DNA of 39,102 bases from an uncultured Prolixibacteraceae bacterium (GTDB lineage: Bacteria; Bacteroidota; Bacteroidia; Bacteroidales; Prolixibacteraceae), in NCBI GenBank assembly GCA_903834475.1, contig CAILJH010000237.1, positions 1 through 39,102 on the forward strand. Direction: 5' to 3'. Under the pieces are notes generated by a model. It did no database searches. It worked only from the letters and a program-made list of their open reading frames with translations, and was not told where the DNA came from. Shown here one piece after another: positions 9,382 through 19,150 of this stretch. Each line of letters opens with the position of its first letter. The first letter of the stretch is position 1. The translations under genes and the position numbers were made by a program.

Positions 9382-10830
9382 ATGGCAGATCAGAGAATAA
9401 GCTTACAACAAAGGTTACTACAGAAACTTTCGCCCCAACAAATACAGGTAATTAAGTTGCTGGAGATACCTACGATGCAGCTTGAGCAACGTATAAAAAG
9501 CGAACTGGAAGAGAATCCCATTCTGGAACTAATCGAAGGAGATGATCTGGATGAAAACTTTGACGATCAACAGGATGATTCACAATCGGATGACGAGTTT
9601 ACGCTTGAAGATTACATCAACGAAGAAGATGTCCCCAACTACCGCCTGTCAACCAATAATTATTCGAAAGACGACAAACCGGTTGACATGCCATACTCTT
9701 CAGGAGTAAGTTTCCACGATTCACTGATTGAGCAAATCGGCCTTTCGAACCTGACCGAGGAAGAAGAATTAATAGCAGAATACATTATCGGAAACATTGA
9801 TGAAGACGGCTATCTGCGACGCGACCTGGAATCCATTTGCGACGATTTAGCTTTCCACCTCAACGTCGAGGTAAATATTAAAGACCTGAAGCGTTTGCTC
9901 GAGGTTATTCAGGATTTTGATCCTCCCGGAATTGGTGCACGCGACCTTCAGGAATGCCTGCAGTTGCAGATACTTCGAAAAAAAGGGAAAGGCTCAACTT
10001 CTCTGGCCTTAAAAATCATTCAGGATAATTTCGAAGAATTTACAAAAAAACATTACGATAAAATCATCCGGAAATATGACATTTCCGAAGAAGAACTGAA
10101 AGATGGGATAGACGAGATTTTGAAGCTAAACCCAAAACCCGGCAGTTCATACAGCAATCCAATGAGTAAGTCGAATCAGGTTATTGTTCCTGACTTTCTG
10201 CTCGATAATCAGGAAGGTGAGCTCCAACTTAGCCTGAATCAGAAAAATGCGCCCGACCTTCAGCTCAACGGTACATACATGAACCTGATGAAATCTTATT
10301 CCGGAAACAAATCCATGGCTTCGAAAGACCAAAAGGATGCATTGTCGTTCATGAAGCAGAAACTGGATTCGGCCAAATGGTTTATCGATGCGATTCGCCA
10401 GAGACAGCAAACGCTGTTGGTAACCATGTCGGAAATCATTAAATTTCAGAAAGAGTTTTTTGAGGAGGGCGATGAAACCAAACTGCGGCCAATGATCCTG
10501 AAAGACATTACCGACATTACCGGACTCGACATTTCAACCATTTCCCGCGTATCGAACAGCAAATACATACAGACACATTTCGGAATCTATCCGCTGAAAT
10601 ATTTCTTTTCTGAAGGGATGCAGACCGACACCGGTGAGGAAGTTTCCACCCGCGAAATCAAGAAAATACTTCAGGAATGCATCGCCAATGAAAATAAACG
10701 CCATCCGGTAACCGACGAAAAACTTGCAGATATTCTGAAGGAAAAATCATATGTTGTGGCACGAAGAACTGTTGCAAAATACCGCGAACAGCTGGCAATT
10801 CCGGTGGCCCGAATGAGAAAAGAGCTGTAG
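9382..10830 (+). CDS. rpoN: RNA polymerase sigma-54 factor RpoN
   Basis: 482 residues, the usual length for sigma-54. Region I (about 5-50) is glutamine/leucine rich (ISLQQRLLQKLSPQQIQ, MQLEQRIKSELEENPILE) and is the part that contacts enhancer-binding ATPases. An acidic region II (about 52-80, many D/E) follows. The core-binding domain spans about 100-340 and includes DPPGIGARDLQECL. The C-terminal DNA-binding part holds a DISTISRVSNSKY helix-turn-helix and the RpoN box ARRTVAKYRE at 460-469. It directs RNA polymerase to -24/-12 promoters. No enhancer-binding protein gene lies in the window. The PAP2-like gene follows 34 bp downstream. Confidence 0.97.
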   Translation: MADQRISLQQRLLQKLSPQQIQVIKLLEIPTMQLEQRIKSELEENPILELIEGDDLDENFDDQQDDSQSDDEFTLEDYINEEDVPNYRLSTNNYSKDDKPVDMPYSSGVSFHDSLIEQIGLSNLTEEEELIAEYIIGNIDEDGYLRRDLESICDDLAFHLNVEVNIKDLKRLLEVIQDFDPPGIGARDLQECLQLQILRKKGKGSTSLALKIIQDNFEEFTKKHYDKIIRKYDISEEELKDGIDEILKLNPKPGSSYSNPMSKSNQVIVPDFLLDNQEGELQLSLNQKNAPDLQLNGTYMNLMKSYSGNKSMASKDQKDALSFMKQKLDSAKWFIDAIRQRQQTLLVTMSEIIKFQKEFFEEGDETKLRPMILKDITDITGLDISTISRVSNSKYIQTHFGIYPLKYFFSEGMQTDTGEEVSTREIKKILQECIANENKRHPVTDEKLADILKEKSYVVARRTVAKYREQLAIPVARMRKEL

Positions 10831-10864
10831 AAATGAATTCAGATTAATAATAAAATTGAACTTA

Positions 10865-11485
10865 ATGAATTCCAATAAAATACTAACTGTAACGTCCCGA
10901 GCCGCTTCCATTATCTTTCATCCTTTGCTGATCCCTACCCTGGGATTTTTGCTGCTTTTTTATTCCGACTTTTATTTTGCATTACTTCCATGGAACGTAA
11001 AAAGATTTCTTTTGCTGGTTGTATTTATTTCTACCTGTGTTCTACCGGCAATCAGCATACTGCTTTTAGCATATAACCGAAAGATTGATCTTGCGATGGA
11101 TAAAACTTCGGACCGGATTTTACCGTTGATACTGAGTTCCATTTTCTATTACATTGGTTATCTCATCATTCAGAAACTTCCCATTTTTCCTGTTTTCAAT
11201 TTCTTTCTGATCGCCTCTATCCTGGTTCAAATCGCGTTACTTATTATTACCATGCGTTGGAAAATCAGTGCACATTCGGCTGCCATAGGTGGACTTCTTG
11301 GCGGATTCTTCGCACTTTCATTTCGACTGAATGAAAATCCTGTGCTTATCCTGATCGCACTCATTCTCGTTTCCGGAATCGTAGGTACAGCGCGACTAAT
11401 CCTTGGAAAACATACCAGCTGGCAGGTATATTCCGGATTTCTGCTTGGATTCCTGATCATGAATCTGGTAATTCTTTTCGTTTAA
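10865..11485 (+). CDS. PAP2-like integral membrane protein
   Basis: About 206 residues with five or six membrane helices. The C-terminal half resembles the PAP2 phosphatase fold: a SAHSAAIGG segment (about 140) in the position of the family SGH motif, and ARLILGKHTSWQVYSG (about 178-193) in the position of the RxxxxxHxxxD motif, with the final Asp replaced by Gln. Catalytic competence is therefore uncertain. I chose the ATG at 10865 over an in-frame TTG at 10856. It lies 34 bp after rpoN and may share its transcript. The stop abuts the first copy of the hairpin-ended repeat, whose hairpin forms a plausible terminator. Confidence 0.6.
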   Translation: MNSNKILTVTSRAASIIFHPLLIPTLGFLLLFYSDFYFALLPWNVKRFLLLVVFISTCVLPAISILLLAYNRKIDLAMDKTSDRILPLILSSIFYYIGYLIIQKLPIFPVFNFFLIASILVQIALLIITMRWKISAHSAAIGGLLGGFFALSFRLNENPVLILIALILVSGIVGTARLILGKHTSWQVYSGFLLGFLIMNLVILFV

Positions 11486-11704
11486 AGCCTGAAGCCCCAC
11501 CCAAACCCTGAAGCCTCCCCCAACCCCCTCCAAAAGAGGGGGCTTTTTGATTCAGTATTCTGAGTTTATTGCTTTGACATTTTGTTATGGTTTATTCCTG
11601 TTTTACTTCTTCATCATAACGAATGTAGCTTGATTGAATTCACCAAGAATCCTGAAAAAGGCGATTTTTAAGCCCTCCCCCTCGGGGAGGGTTTGGGTGG
11701 GGCT

Positions 11705-11708
<4 letters not shown>
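11486..11708 (+). repeat. Hairpin-ended MITE-like element, copy 1
   Basis: It begins directly after the PAP2-like stop codon (TAA 11483-11485) and overlaps the TGA of the convergent M3 peptidase (11705-11707). The left part (about 11510-11548) carries hairpin B: CCCCCTC at 11524-11530, GAGGGGG at 11536-11542. The right part (about 11666-11706) carries hairpin A: CCCTCCCC at 11673-11680, GGGGAGGG at 11684-11691. The outer ends are related inverted repeats (GAAGCCTCCCCCAA... and ...TTTGGGTGGGGCTTC). The left end has an extra duplicated GAAGCCCCACCCAAACCC. The interior is A/T-rich and non-coding, and less conserved than in copies 2 and 3 apart from GGCGATTTTTAAGCCC next to hairpin A. Confidence 0.8.
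11524..11548 (+). terminator. Rho-independent terminator after the PAP2-like gene (hairpin B of copy 1)
   Basis: The 7-bp stem CCCCCTC/GAGGGGG with loop CAAAA is followed by C and five T residues (11544-11548). It lies about 40 bp after the PAP2-like stop. The structure belongs to the repeated element, so termination may be a side effect of insertion. Confidence 0.6.
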
Positions 11709-13819
<2,111 letters not shown>

Positions 13820-13871
13820 TGTTTAAATTTTACTTGGTTAAGATTGTCCGAAATGTTAATTGTCGCGGTTT

Positions 13872-14474
13872 TTAAGCCCTCCCCTTCGGGGAGGGTTTGG
13901 GTGGGGCTTTTTTCTTCTCTACCGACCAGCCAAACTTACCAATCGGGTCGCCCATTTTAAAATAATGACCATGGGAATAGATCAGTGGATTGGCCTTTTT
14001 CAGGCTGAAGGCGCCGGTTACCGGATCAATGTAGCGATCGTCGGCAATCACATTCACTACTTCTGAAATAAACATGTGATGAACGCCCAGTTCGATAATC
14101 TGTTTCACCTTGCATTCGATGCTGATAGGCGCCTCGGCCAGAATGGGAGCTTTCACGATGCTTGCCGGAGCCGGAGTTAACCCCATTTCCTTCCATTTGT
14201 TGTATTTTCTGCCCGAACGACAACCGCACCAATCGGTTGCAAGGGCCAATTCTTCCGTAGTCAGGTTGATTACATATTCGCCGGTTCGTTTGATGATTTC
14301 ATAGGAATGACGGCCGGGACGTACCGAAATATAACACATGGGCGGGTCACTGCTGATGGTGCCAGTCCAGGCAATTGTAATTAAGTTATATTCTTCGGGA
14401 GTTTCGCCACAGGTAACCAGTACCGCCGGAAGCGGATAGATCATGGTTCCGGGTTTCCAATTGATTTTTGCCAT
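13872..14474 (-). CDS. Flavin reductase family protein (FMN-binding split barrel)
   Basis: 200 residues. Landmarks of the flavin-reductase-like FMN-binding split barrel are PLPAVLVTCG near the start, NLITIAWTGTISSDPPMCYI (about 30-49), SVRPGRHSYEII (about 50-61), and a Cys pair in TDWCGCRSGRKYNK (about 80-93). The C-terminal strand ends GKFGWSVEKK. The last 12 residues, KAPPKPSPKGRA, are encoded by hairpin A of repeat copy 2 and look like read-through into the repeat rather than native sequence. It probably reduces flavin or carries FMN for an oxidoreductase partner; the substrate is unknown. It is upstream of the M3 peptidase on the same strand, separated only by the repeat. Confidence 0.85.
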   Translation of the reverse strand: MAKINWKPGTMIYPLPAVLVTCGETPEEYNLITIAWTGTISSDPPMCYISVRPGRHSYEIIKRTGEYVINLTTEELALATDWCGCRSGRKYNKWKEMGLTPAPASIVKAPILAEAPISIECKVKQIIELGVHHMFISEVVNVIADDRYIDPVTGAFSLKKANPLIYSHGHYFKMGDPIGKFGWSVEKKKAPPKPSPKGRA

Positions 14475-14682
14475 AATATCAGTTGTGATAAAGCTATTCT
14501 TTCGGCAAAAATAACAAAACTCTCATTGGTATTCGGATTTGATTTCACTGATTGGCGTACCGGAAGGAGGACCGAATCAGCACTTTTTGAGAATTGAAAT
14601 TAAACTCAATCGGATTGTTTCAGAACAGTTGTGGTATCAATATTAAAAAAAATACATAAATTGCTAAAAAAAAATTACGTAT

Positions 14683-15129
14683 ATGAAACAAATTGGATTG
14701 GTTTTACTACTCAGCCTGATGATTTCTCAGGCATTTGCACAGGATGCAAAAAAAATCGCCGGTATCTGGTGGAACGACAAGAAGACTTCGAAAATTGAAG
14801 TCAAGGAAGAAAACGGAAAGTATATCGGAACCGTGATCTACATTAATCCGGAAAAATATGTGAAAGGTGAACCTGAAAAGGACTTCAACAATCCGGATGT
14901 CAAATTAAAATCCAGATCCAGACTTGGATTACAGATTCTGAGCGGATTGAAATATGTTGCTGCCGACAAGGAATGGCAGGGTGGCAGTATTTATGACCCG
15001 GACAATGGTAAAACTTACGACTGTTTTTCCTGGTTCGAAGAAGATCCTAATGTACTGAAGCTTAAAGGATATGTGGCTGGTATCAAATGGATGGGAAGAT
15101 CAACTACCTGGACACGAGTGACCAAATAA
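14683..15129 (+). CDS. DUF2147 family secreted protein
   Basis: 148 residues. The signal peptide (1-19) ends SQAFAQ. The mature protein opens IAGIWWNDKKTSKIEV and continues through GKYIGTVIYI, a LGLQILSGLKY segment, GGSIYDPDNGKTYDC and KLKGYVAGIKWMGRSTTW. These are the recognised landmarks of DUF2147, a small lipocalin-like periplasmic family without known enzymatic function. It stands alone, divergent from the flavin reductase. Its stop lies 3 bp before repeat copy 3. Confidence 0.88.
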   Translation: MKQIGLVLLLSLMISQAFAQDAKKIAGIWWNDKKTSKIEVKEENGKYIGTVIYINPEKYVKGEPEKDFNNPDVKLKSRSRLGLQILSGLKYVAADKEWQGGSIYDPDNGKTYDCFSWFEEDPNVLKLKGYVAGIKWMGRSTTWTRVTK

Positions 15130-15132
15130 AAA

Positions 15133-15333
15133 GGAAGCCCCGAAGCCCCTCCCAAACCCTCCCCGAAGGGGAGGGCTTAAAAAATCGCCAGTGTCAATAT
15201 TTCTGCCTGATTTAAACAGGCAAAATTAACACAAGGAGAAAAATAATTAAAGCAAAAATTTAGGATGCCCGGATCAAAAGCCCCCTCTTTTGGAGGGGGT
15301 TTGGGGGAGGCTTAAGGGTTTGGGCGGGGCTTT
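15133..15333 (-). repeat. Hairpin-ended MITE-like element, copy 3 (inverted)
   Basis: This is the reverse orientation of copies 1 and 2. Hairpin A has CCCTCCCC at 15157-15164 and GGGGAGGG at 15168-15175. Hairpin B has CCCCCTC at 15281-15287 and GAGGGGG at 15293-15299. Its interior, read on the minus strand, shares TGATCCGGGCATC and TTTTTGCTTTA with copy 2 in the same order. It fills the gap between two convergent genes, from 3 bp after the DUF2147 stop to the TAA of the radical SAM gene (15332-15334). Confidence 0.85.
15276..15299 (-). terminator. Rho-independent terminator after the radical SAM gene (hairpin B of copy 3)
   Basis: On the minus strand the stem CCCCCTC/GAGGGGG is followed by C and TTTT (15276-15279). 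It lies about 33 bp after the radical SAM stop and has the same polarity relative to its gene as hairpin B of copy 1. Confidence 0.5.
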
Positions 15334-16111
15334 ACCCCGAAACCTGCACCTTAAATCCCATTGCCTGAACACGATCGGCAATCTGACGGAGTTCTTCCAC
15401 CGGCACTTTTTCAAGTCCTGATGCCGGAGTATCACGATCGATGGTATAAATCATCACCTGCGATGGCTTGATATCGGAAACCAGTTTCATCCATTCGGTG
15501 AGTTCTTCTTCCGTAGTATTATCAATAATTTCTCCGTTGTGTTTTCCACGAAGAAACAAGGTTTGAATAATCACTTTCCCCTGAAATGATTTCAGCTTTT
15601 CTACCACCTTGCTCAGGCTGAAATTTGAAGCCGGGCAATCAATTCTCCGGATGGTTTCTTCGCAAGCAGAATCGAGTTTCTGAATATTGTCTTCCACTTT
15701 GAGCAAGGCTCTGATTACCGAAGCTTTGTGCAACATGGTTGCATTCGATAAGACTGCAATCCGGGCCTGTGGGGTCAACCGGTTGCGAAGCTGAATGGTA
15801 TCGTCAATAATTCCTTCAAATTCAGGATGCAATGTTGGTTCACCATTTCCAGCGAAAGTAATTACATCGGGGCATGGGCCGCTTTGAATCATCTCAGTCA
15901 GCTTTTCTTCCATCTTTTGCCTGACCAATTCGCGGGAAGGCAACACAATTTTTTGTTCCCGCTTCTTTGGATTCCAGCCACATTCACAGTAAATACAGTC
16001 GAAAGAGCAGACTTTACTGTCGGTTGGCAACAGGTTCACTCCCAGTGAAACACCGAGGCGACGGCTTTTTACAGGTCCGAATATGATTTGATCAAATAGA
16101 AATGTAGCCAT
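15332..16111 (-). CDS. Radical SAM protein, COG0731-like
   Basis: 259 residues from the ATG at 16111. The cluster motif C-x3-C-x2-C is present as CSFDCIYC (about 34-41), ligating the [4Fe-4S] that cleaves S-adenosylmethionine. Other family text includes FGPVKSRRLGVSLGVNLLP near the start, TFAGNGEPTLHPEF (the GGE-like motif) and VLSNATML. These resemble the COG0731 group of wybutosine-synthesis-like Fe-S oxidoreductases; the substrate in bacteria is not known. A longer frame starting at 16210 adds a hydrophobic leader overlapping the preceding gene and is rejected. It is last in a minus-strand series after radA, DUF4296 and the amidohydrolase remnant. Confidence 0.85.
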   Translation of the reverse strand: MATFLFDQIIFGPVKSRRLGVSLGVNLLPTDSKVCSFDCIYCECGWNPKKREQKIVLPSRELVRQKMEEKLTEMIQSGPCPDVITFAGNGEPTLHPEFEGIIDDTIQLRNRLTPQARIAVLSNATMLHKASVIRALLKVEDNIQKLDSACEETIRRIDCPASNFSLSKVVEKLKSFQGKVIIQTLFLRGKHNGEIIDNTTEEELTEWMKLVSDIKPSQVMIYTIDRDTPASGLEKVPVEELRQIADRVQAMGFKVQVSG

Positions 16112-16154
16112 GAATACAAAGTAAAAAGGAATGAGAAATAAGTAAAAAAGCGTT

Positions 16155-16631
16155 TCAGAAAATTCGTTTAATCCGGGCGTTTGGAGTAAAATGCATTTGG
16201 GGAAGATCAACTCCGGAAAGGAGAAAAATCCCGGGATCTTTTTCTCTCATGAATCCCACAGATGATACCAGAACTTCTGCTATTTCGTTCATGATTTCCG
16301 GAATTTTCATTTCCGGAAAATGATCCTGAATTTGTTTGCCTAAGTTGATCAAGTCTTGAATTGAATATTGAATCTTTCCTGTTGCTGAATGAATTACAAA
16401 TGATCTGACCGTATTTCCTGCTTCAGAAAGTGGAACAAAATCGCTGCTTTTAACAAAAATAAATCCCGCCATTAATATTCCGTTATGAAAGCTCATTTGT
16501 GCAATTTCCTTCAGATCGCCTTTCGTATCCAGATATTCAATCGCAGATCCATCTTCCTCCACAATTACAATTCCATTTTTCAGGAAAACACCGGAATCAG
16601 AAAGCAGATAATTGGCCGTAAATTTCCTCAT
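16155..16631 (-). CDS. Amidohydrolase-like remnant: end segments kept, metal barrel missing
   Basis: 158 residues, not a clear member of a named family. The N-terminal 55 residues (ANYLLSDSGVFLKNGIVIVE, then FHNGILMAGF) resemble the beta-sandwich start of amidohydrolases, where NGILxPGFxNxHxHLE would follow. Here the sequence becomes IFVKSSDF and has no HxH. The C-terminal end (EKDPGIFLLSGVDL, then FTPNARIKRI) resembles the closing strands of the same superfamily. The catalytic TIM barrel (about 250 residues) is absent, so hydrolase activity is not expected. The ATG at 16631 overlaps the DUF4296 stop by 4 bp, indicating translational coupling. Homology is my reading of patterns, not a search. 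Confidence 0.6.
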   Translation of the reverse strand: MRKFTANYLLSDSGVFLKNGIVIVEEDGSAIEYLDTKGDLKEIAQMSFHNGILMAGFIFVKSSDFVPLSEAGNTVRSFVIHSATGKIQYSIQDLINLGKQIQDHFPEMKIPEIMNEIAEVLVSSVGFMREKDPGIFLLSGVDLPQMHFTPNARIKRIF

Positions 16632-17020
16632 TCAGTTCCTGTCTTCAGTTTATCTTTAGGTTTGAATTGCTCTTCAGACTCGTTCAGAATATTCATTATT
16701 TCTACATGCATTTTTTCGTAGTCTTTCGGAAGGCTGGAATAATACATCAGTGAGCGGATAAAAACCGTATCGGCAACCGAATATTTCTTCAGAACTGAAT
16801 AATAGAGGTCAGTCTGGGTTATTTTCTTCAAAGCTCCTGTTGGGTCAGCTCCCGTATTCATTCCCTGAATCAGGTAAATATCGACCATCATTTTAATAAA
16901 CTTGTCTTTCTTAATCAGCTGATTGGGCTTTTCAATCGTAGTATTGTGGCAGGATGTAAATCCTGAAATCATGACCGCAAACAGCAGAATTCCGATGAAT
17001 TGTTTCATTTTACTTTTCAT
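16628..17020 (-). CDS. DUF4296 lipoprotein
   Basis: 130 residues. A lipoprotein signal (about 1-24) ends GFTSC, with Cys24 as the predicted acylated residue. The domain opens IKKDKFIKMMVDIYLIQGMN (about 36-55) and continues YYSVLKKYSVADTVFIRSLMYYSSLPKDYEKM, the characteristic text of DUF4296, a small helical Bacteroidota lipoprotein of unknown function. A Met at residue 5 is an alternative start. It lies 26 bp after radA and overlaps the next gene by 4 bp. Confidence 0.82.
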   Translation of the reverse strand: MKSKMKQFIGILLFAVMISGFTSCHNTTIEKPNQLIKKDKFIKMMVDIYLIQGMNTGADPTGALKKITQTDLYYSVLKKYSVADTVFIRSLMYYSSLPKDYEKMHVEIMNILNESEEQFKPKDKLKTGTE

Positions 17021-17046
17021 TGATTTCGGGTAAAGTTAATATTACC

Positions 17047-18414
17047 TCAACTCTTTTTGCTGAAAACATGCCTGAAAAACTCATCGACACGGCTGAACTG
17101 CAAAATTTCTATTTTAAATTTCTGAAGGTTGATTCCTTTTCCAGCTTTGGGGATAAAAATGGTGTCGAAACCCAGTTTTTCAGCTTCGGCAATACGTTGT
17201 TCCAGGCGGTTCACCGAACGTATTTCTCCTGAAAGTCCGATCTCACCTGCAAAACAGACATTCTTTCGGATCGGCAGATCGAAGTTCGATGAAAGTATGG
17301 CTGTGATTACCGTTAAATCGATGGCTGGATCATCGACCTTGATGCCACCAGCAATATTCAGGAACACATCTTTGGTTGCCAGTTTGAAACCAGCACGTTT
17401 TTCCAGAACCGCCAGCAACATGTTGAGCCGGCGCAAATCAAATCCGGTTGACGAACGCTGCGGAGTTCCGTATGCCGCCGTACTGACCAGTGCCTGAATT
17501 TCAATCAGCAACGGGCGGATGCCTTCGATGGAAGCAGAAATTGCAGTGCCGCTCAATCCTTCATGAGCGCGGTTGATCAGCAATTCCGAAGGATTCGATA
17601 CTTCGCGCAAACCGGAATTACCCATCTCGAAAATTCCAAGTTCAGAAGTCGAACCAAAGCGGTTCTTGATGGCCCGGAGAATGCGGTACATGTACTGGTT
17701 TTCGCCTTCGAACTGCAAGACCGTGTCAACGATATGTTCCAGCACTTTCGGACCTGCCAGGCTGCCTTCTTTGGTAATATGCCCGATGAGAATGACCGGG
17801 ACATTGCTTTCCTTGGCATATTTCAGGATACCGTTGGTGCATTCCCTGATTTGGCCAACCGAACCCGGTGAGGATTCGATCATTTCAGTCGAAACCGTCT
17901 GAATGGAATCCACGATGAGCAAATCGGGCACAATCAGTTTGCTTTGAGCAAGGATGTGTTCGAGTGAGGTTTCGCTTAAAAAGTAGCAGTTTTGATTTTC
18001 CTTCTGGAGCCGTTGCGCACGGATTTTGATTTGCTGAATGCTTTCTTCTCCGGAAACATAAAGTATTTTTTTATCCTTCAGATCTAAAGCGAGTTGCAGA
18101 ACCAAAGTTGATTTGCCGATACCGGGTTCTCCGCCAATCAATACCATAGATCCGGGTACCAGTCCGCCGCCTAAAACGCGGTTGAGTTCCTGGTTGCAGG
18201 TGTCAATTCGCTCGGTATGTTCCGAAGAGACTTCGTGTAAAAGTTTGGGTTGATTACCTGATCCGGTTAAAAAGGAAGTTTTTTTCTTTTCTTCGCGCTC
18301 TACAATTTCTTCTACAAACGAATTCCATTCGCCGCACGAATTGCACTTTCCGACCCATTTGGGAGACTGTGCCCCGCAATTCTGACAGAAAAAACTGGTT
18401 CTTACTTTGGCCAT
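17047..18414 (-). CDS. radA: DNA repair protein RadA
   Basis: 455 residues, normal length. The N-terminal zinc finger has Cys10, Cys13, Cys24 and Cys27. Walker A, GGEPGIGKST, is at 94-103, followed by a RecA-like ATPase core with LLIVDSIQT as Walker B. The RadA-specific KNRFG motif lies at about 250. The C-terminal Lon-protease-like domain includes DPAIDLTVITAILSS and CFAGEIGLSGEIRSV. RadA drives branch migration of recombination intermediates in the cytoplasm. It is followed at 26 bp by the DUF4296 gene and preceded at 70 bp by rfaE2. Confidence 0.97.
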   Translation of the reverse strand: MAKVRTSFFCQNCGAQSPKWVGKCNSCGEWNSFVEEIVEREEKKKTSFLTGSGNQPKLLHEVSSEHTERIDTCNQELNRVLGGGLVPGSMVLIGGEPGIGKSTLVLQLALDLKDKKILYVSGEESIQQIKIRAQRLQKENQNCYFLSETSLEHILAQSKLIVPDLLIVDSIQTVSTEMIESSPGSVGQIRECTNGILKYAKESNVPVILIGHITKEGSLAGPKVLEHIVDTVLQFEGENQYMYRILRAIKNRFGSTSELGIFEMGNSGLREVSNPSELLINRAHEGLSGTAISASIEGIRPLLIEIQALVSTAAYGTPQRSSTGFDLRRLNMLLAVLEKRAGFKLATKDVFLNIAGGIKVDDPAIDLTVITAILSSNFDLPIRKNVCFAGEIGLSGEIRSVNRLEQRIAEAEKLGFDTIFIPKAGKGINLQKFKIEILQFSRVDEFFRHVFSKKS

Positions 18415-18484
18415 CTGAATGATGTTAGATGTGATTACCGAATAATTGATGCCGTTTCAGGAATTAACTAAATGAACTCAGGCC

Positions 18485-18994
18485 TTATTCAGTTGCTAAA
18501 AACTTGTTCTTGACTTTCTGTATAATCTCGGAAGTTGAAAATCCTTCGGTCAGTTCAATCCGTTCAACCCGTCCTCCGGATGCCAAAACCAAATCGTATC
18601 CGGCTATTTCTTCGATTTGGTATTCACTTCCTTTTACCAGAACATCAGGGGAAATGCTCCGGATCAGTTCATAAGGAGTTTCCTCGTCGAACATAATCAC
18701 CGCGTCGACCATCAGCATCGAAGCCAGTAAAACTGCACGCGACTGCTGATCAACAAGCGGACGGTTTTCGCCTTTCAGAATTTTTACCGAAATATCCGAA
18801 TTTAGTCCAACAATTAACCGTTTTCCAAATTCAGCTGCTTTGGCCAGAGAGTCGATGTGTCCACGATGAACCAAATCGAAGCATCCATTGGTGAAGACAA
18901 TGGTATCTTTAGCTTGTTTCCATCGGTTCAGAAGCGAACTAAATGACTGCTCATTCTCAAATATTTTGGATTGAATGATTTCTATTGGTTTCAT
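18485..18994 (-). CDS. rfaE2: D-glycero-beta-D-manno-heptose 1-phosphate adenylyltransferase
   Basis: 169 residues, matching the stand-alone adenylyltransferase half of HldE/RfaE. The nucleotidyltransferase signature is FTNGCFDLVHRGHIDSL with HRGH at 43-46. Further landmarks are GLNSDISVKILKGENRP, VDAVIMFDEETPYELI, VLVKGSEY, and the carboxy motif TEGFSTSEII in the position of the family G.STT.II. It makes ADP-heptose for the lipopolysaccharide inner core. A 20-codon frame ends 4 nt before its ATG. It sits between panD and radA on the same strand. Confidence 0.95.
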   Translation of the reverse strand: MKPIEIIQSKIFENEQSFSSLLNRWKQAKDTIVFTNGCFDLVHRGHIDSLAKAAEFGKRLIVGLNSDISVKILKGENRPLVDQQSRAVLLASMLMVDAVIMFDEETPYELIRSISPDVLVKGSEYQIEEIAGYDLVLASGGRVERIELTEGFSTSEIIQKVKNKFLATE

Positions 18995-18998
18995 GTGC

Positions 18999-19061
18999 TT
19001 ATCCCTTGTTTTTTATTTGCCACATTTCCACCTGGGTGAATTTTTCTCTCATGGCTTTCAT
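18999..19061 (-). CDS. Possible 20-codon leader peptide upstream of rfaE2
   Basis: ATG at 19061 to TAA at 18999-19001 gives 20 residues ending FTQVEMWQIKNKG. The stop is 4 nt before the rfaE2 ATG, and the frame lies wholly within the presumed leader downstream of the -7 box at 19084-19091. The tight spacing would allow translational coupling. A chance ORF of this length is common, so it is listed as tentative; a second in-frame ATG sits at codon 4. Confidence 0.25.
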   Translation of the reverse strand: MKAMREKFTQVEMWQIKNKG

Positions 19062-19083
19062 CGTCTCAAAAAAATAATTTCGG

Positions 19084-19091
19084 CAAAAATA
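19084..19091 (-). promoter_or_regulatory. Likely -7 box for rfaE2
   Basis: The minus strand reads TATTTTTG, matching TAnnTTTG. It is about 90 nt upstream of the rfaE2 ATG and directly follows the panD terminator hairpin. No clear -33 element was identified because the hairpin occupies that position. Confidence 0.4.
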
Positions 19092-19125
19092 GTAAAACCT
19101 CAATGCTATTCGAAGCAATGAGGTT
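19087..19125 (-). terminator. Hairpin terminator after panD
   Basis: AACCTCA (19096-19102) and TGCT (19104-19107) pair with AGCA (19114-19117) and TGAGGTT (19119-19125), with one A/A mismatch and a 6-nt loop. On the minus strand the stem is followed by TTTACTATTTTTG. It lies about 25 bp after the panD stop and overlaps the proposed rfaE2 -7 box. Confidence 0.55.
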
Positions 19126-19150
19126 AAAATTGATTTATTTCAGGATAAAA

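Noticed and set aside
14530..14600. Imperfect inverted repeat CTGATTGG / CCGAATCAG upstream of the DUF2147 gene
   Set aside because: The arms do not match perfectly and no relation to a promoter element was found; likely chance.
16112..16210. N-terminal extension of the radical SAM protein with a hydrophobic stretch
   Set aside because: It overlaps the end of the preceding gene. The conserved family start is MATFLFDQIIFGPVKSRR at 16111.
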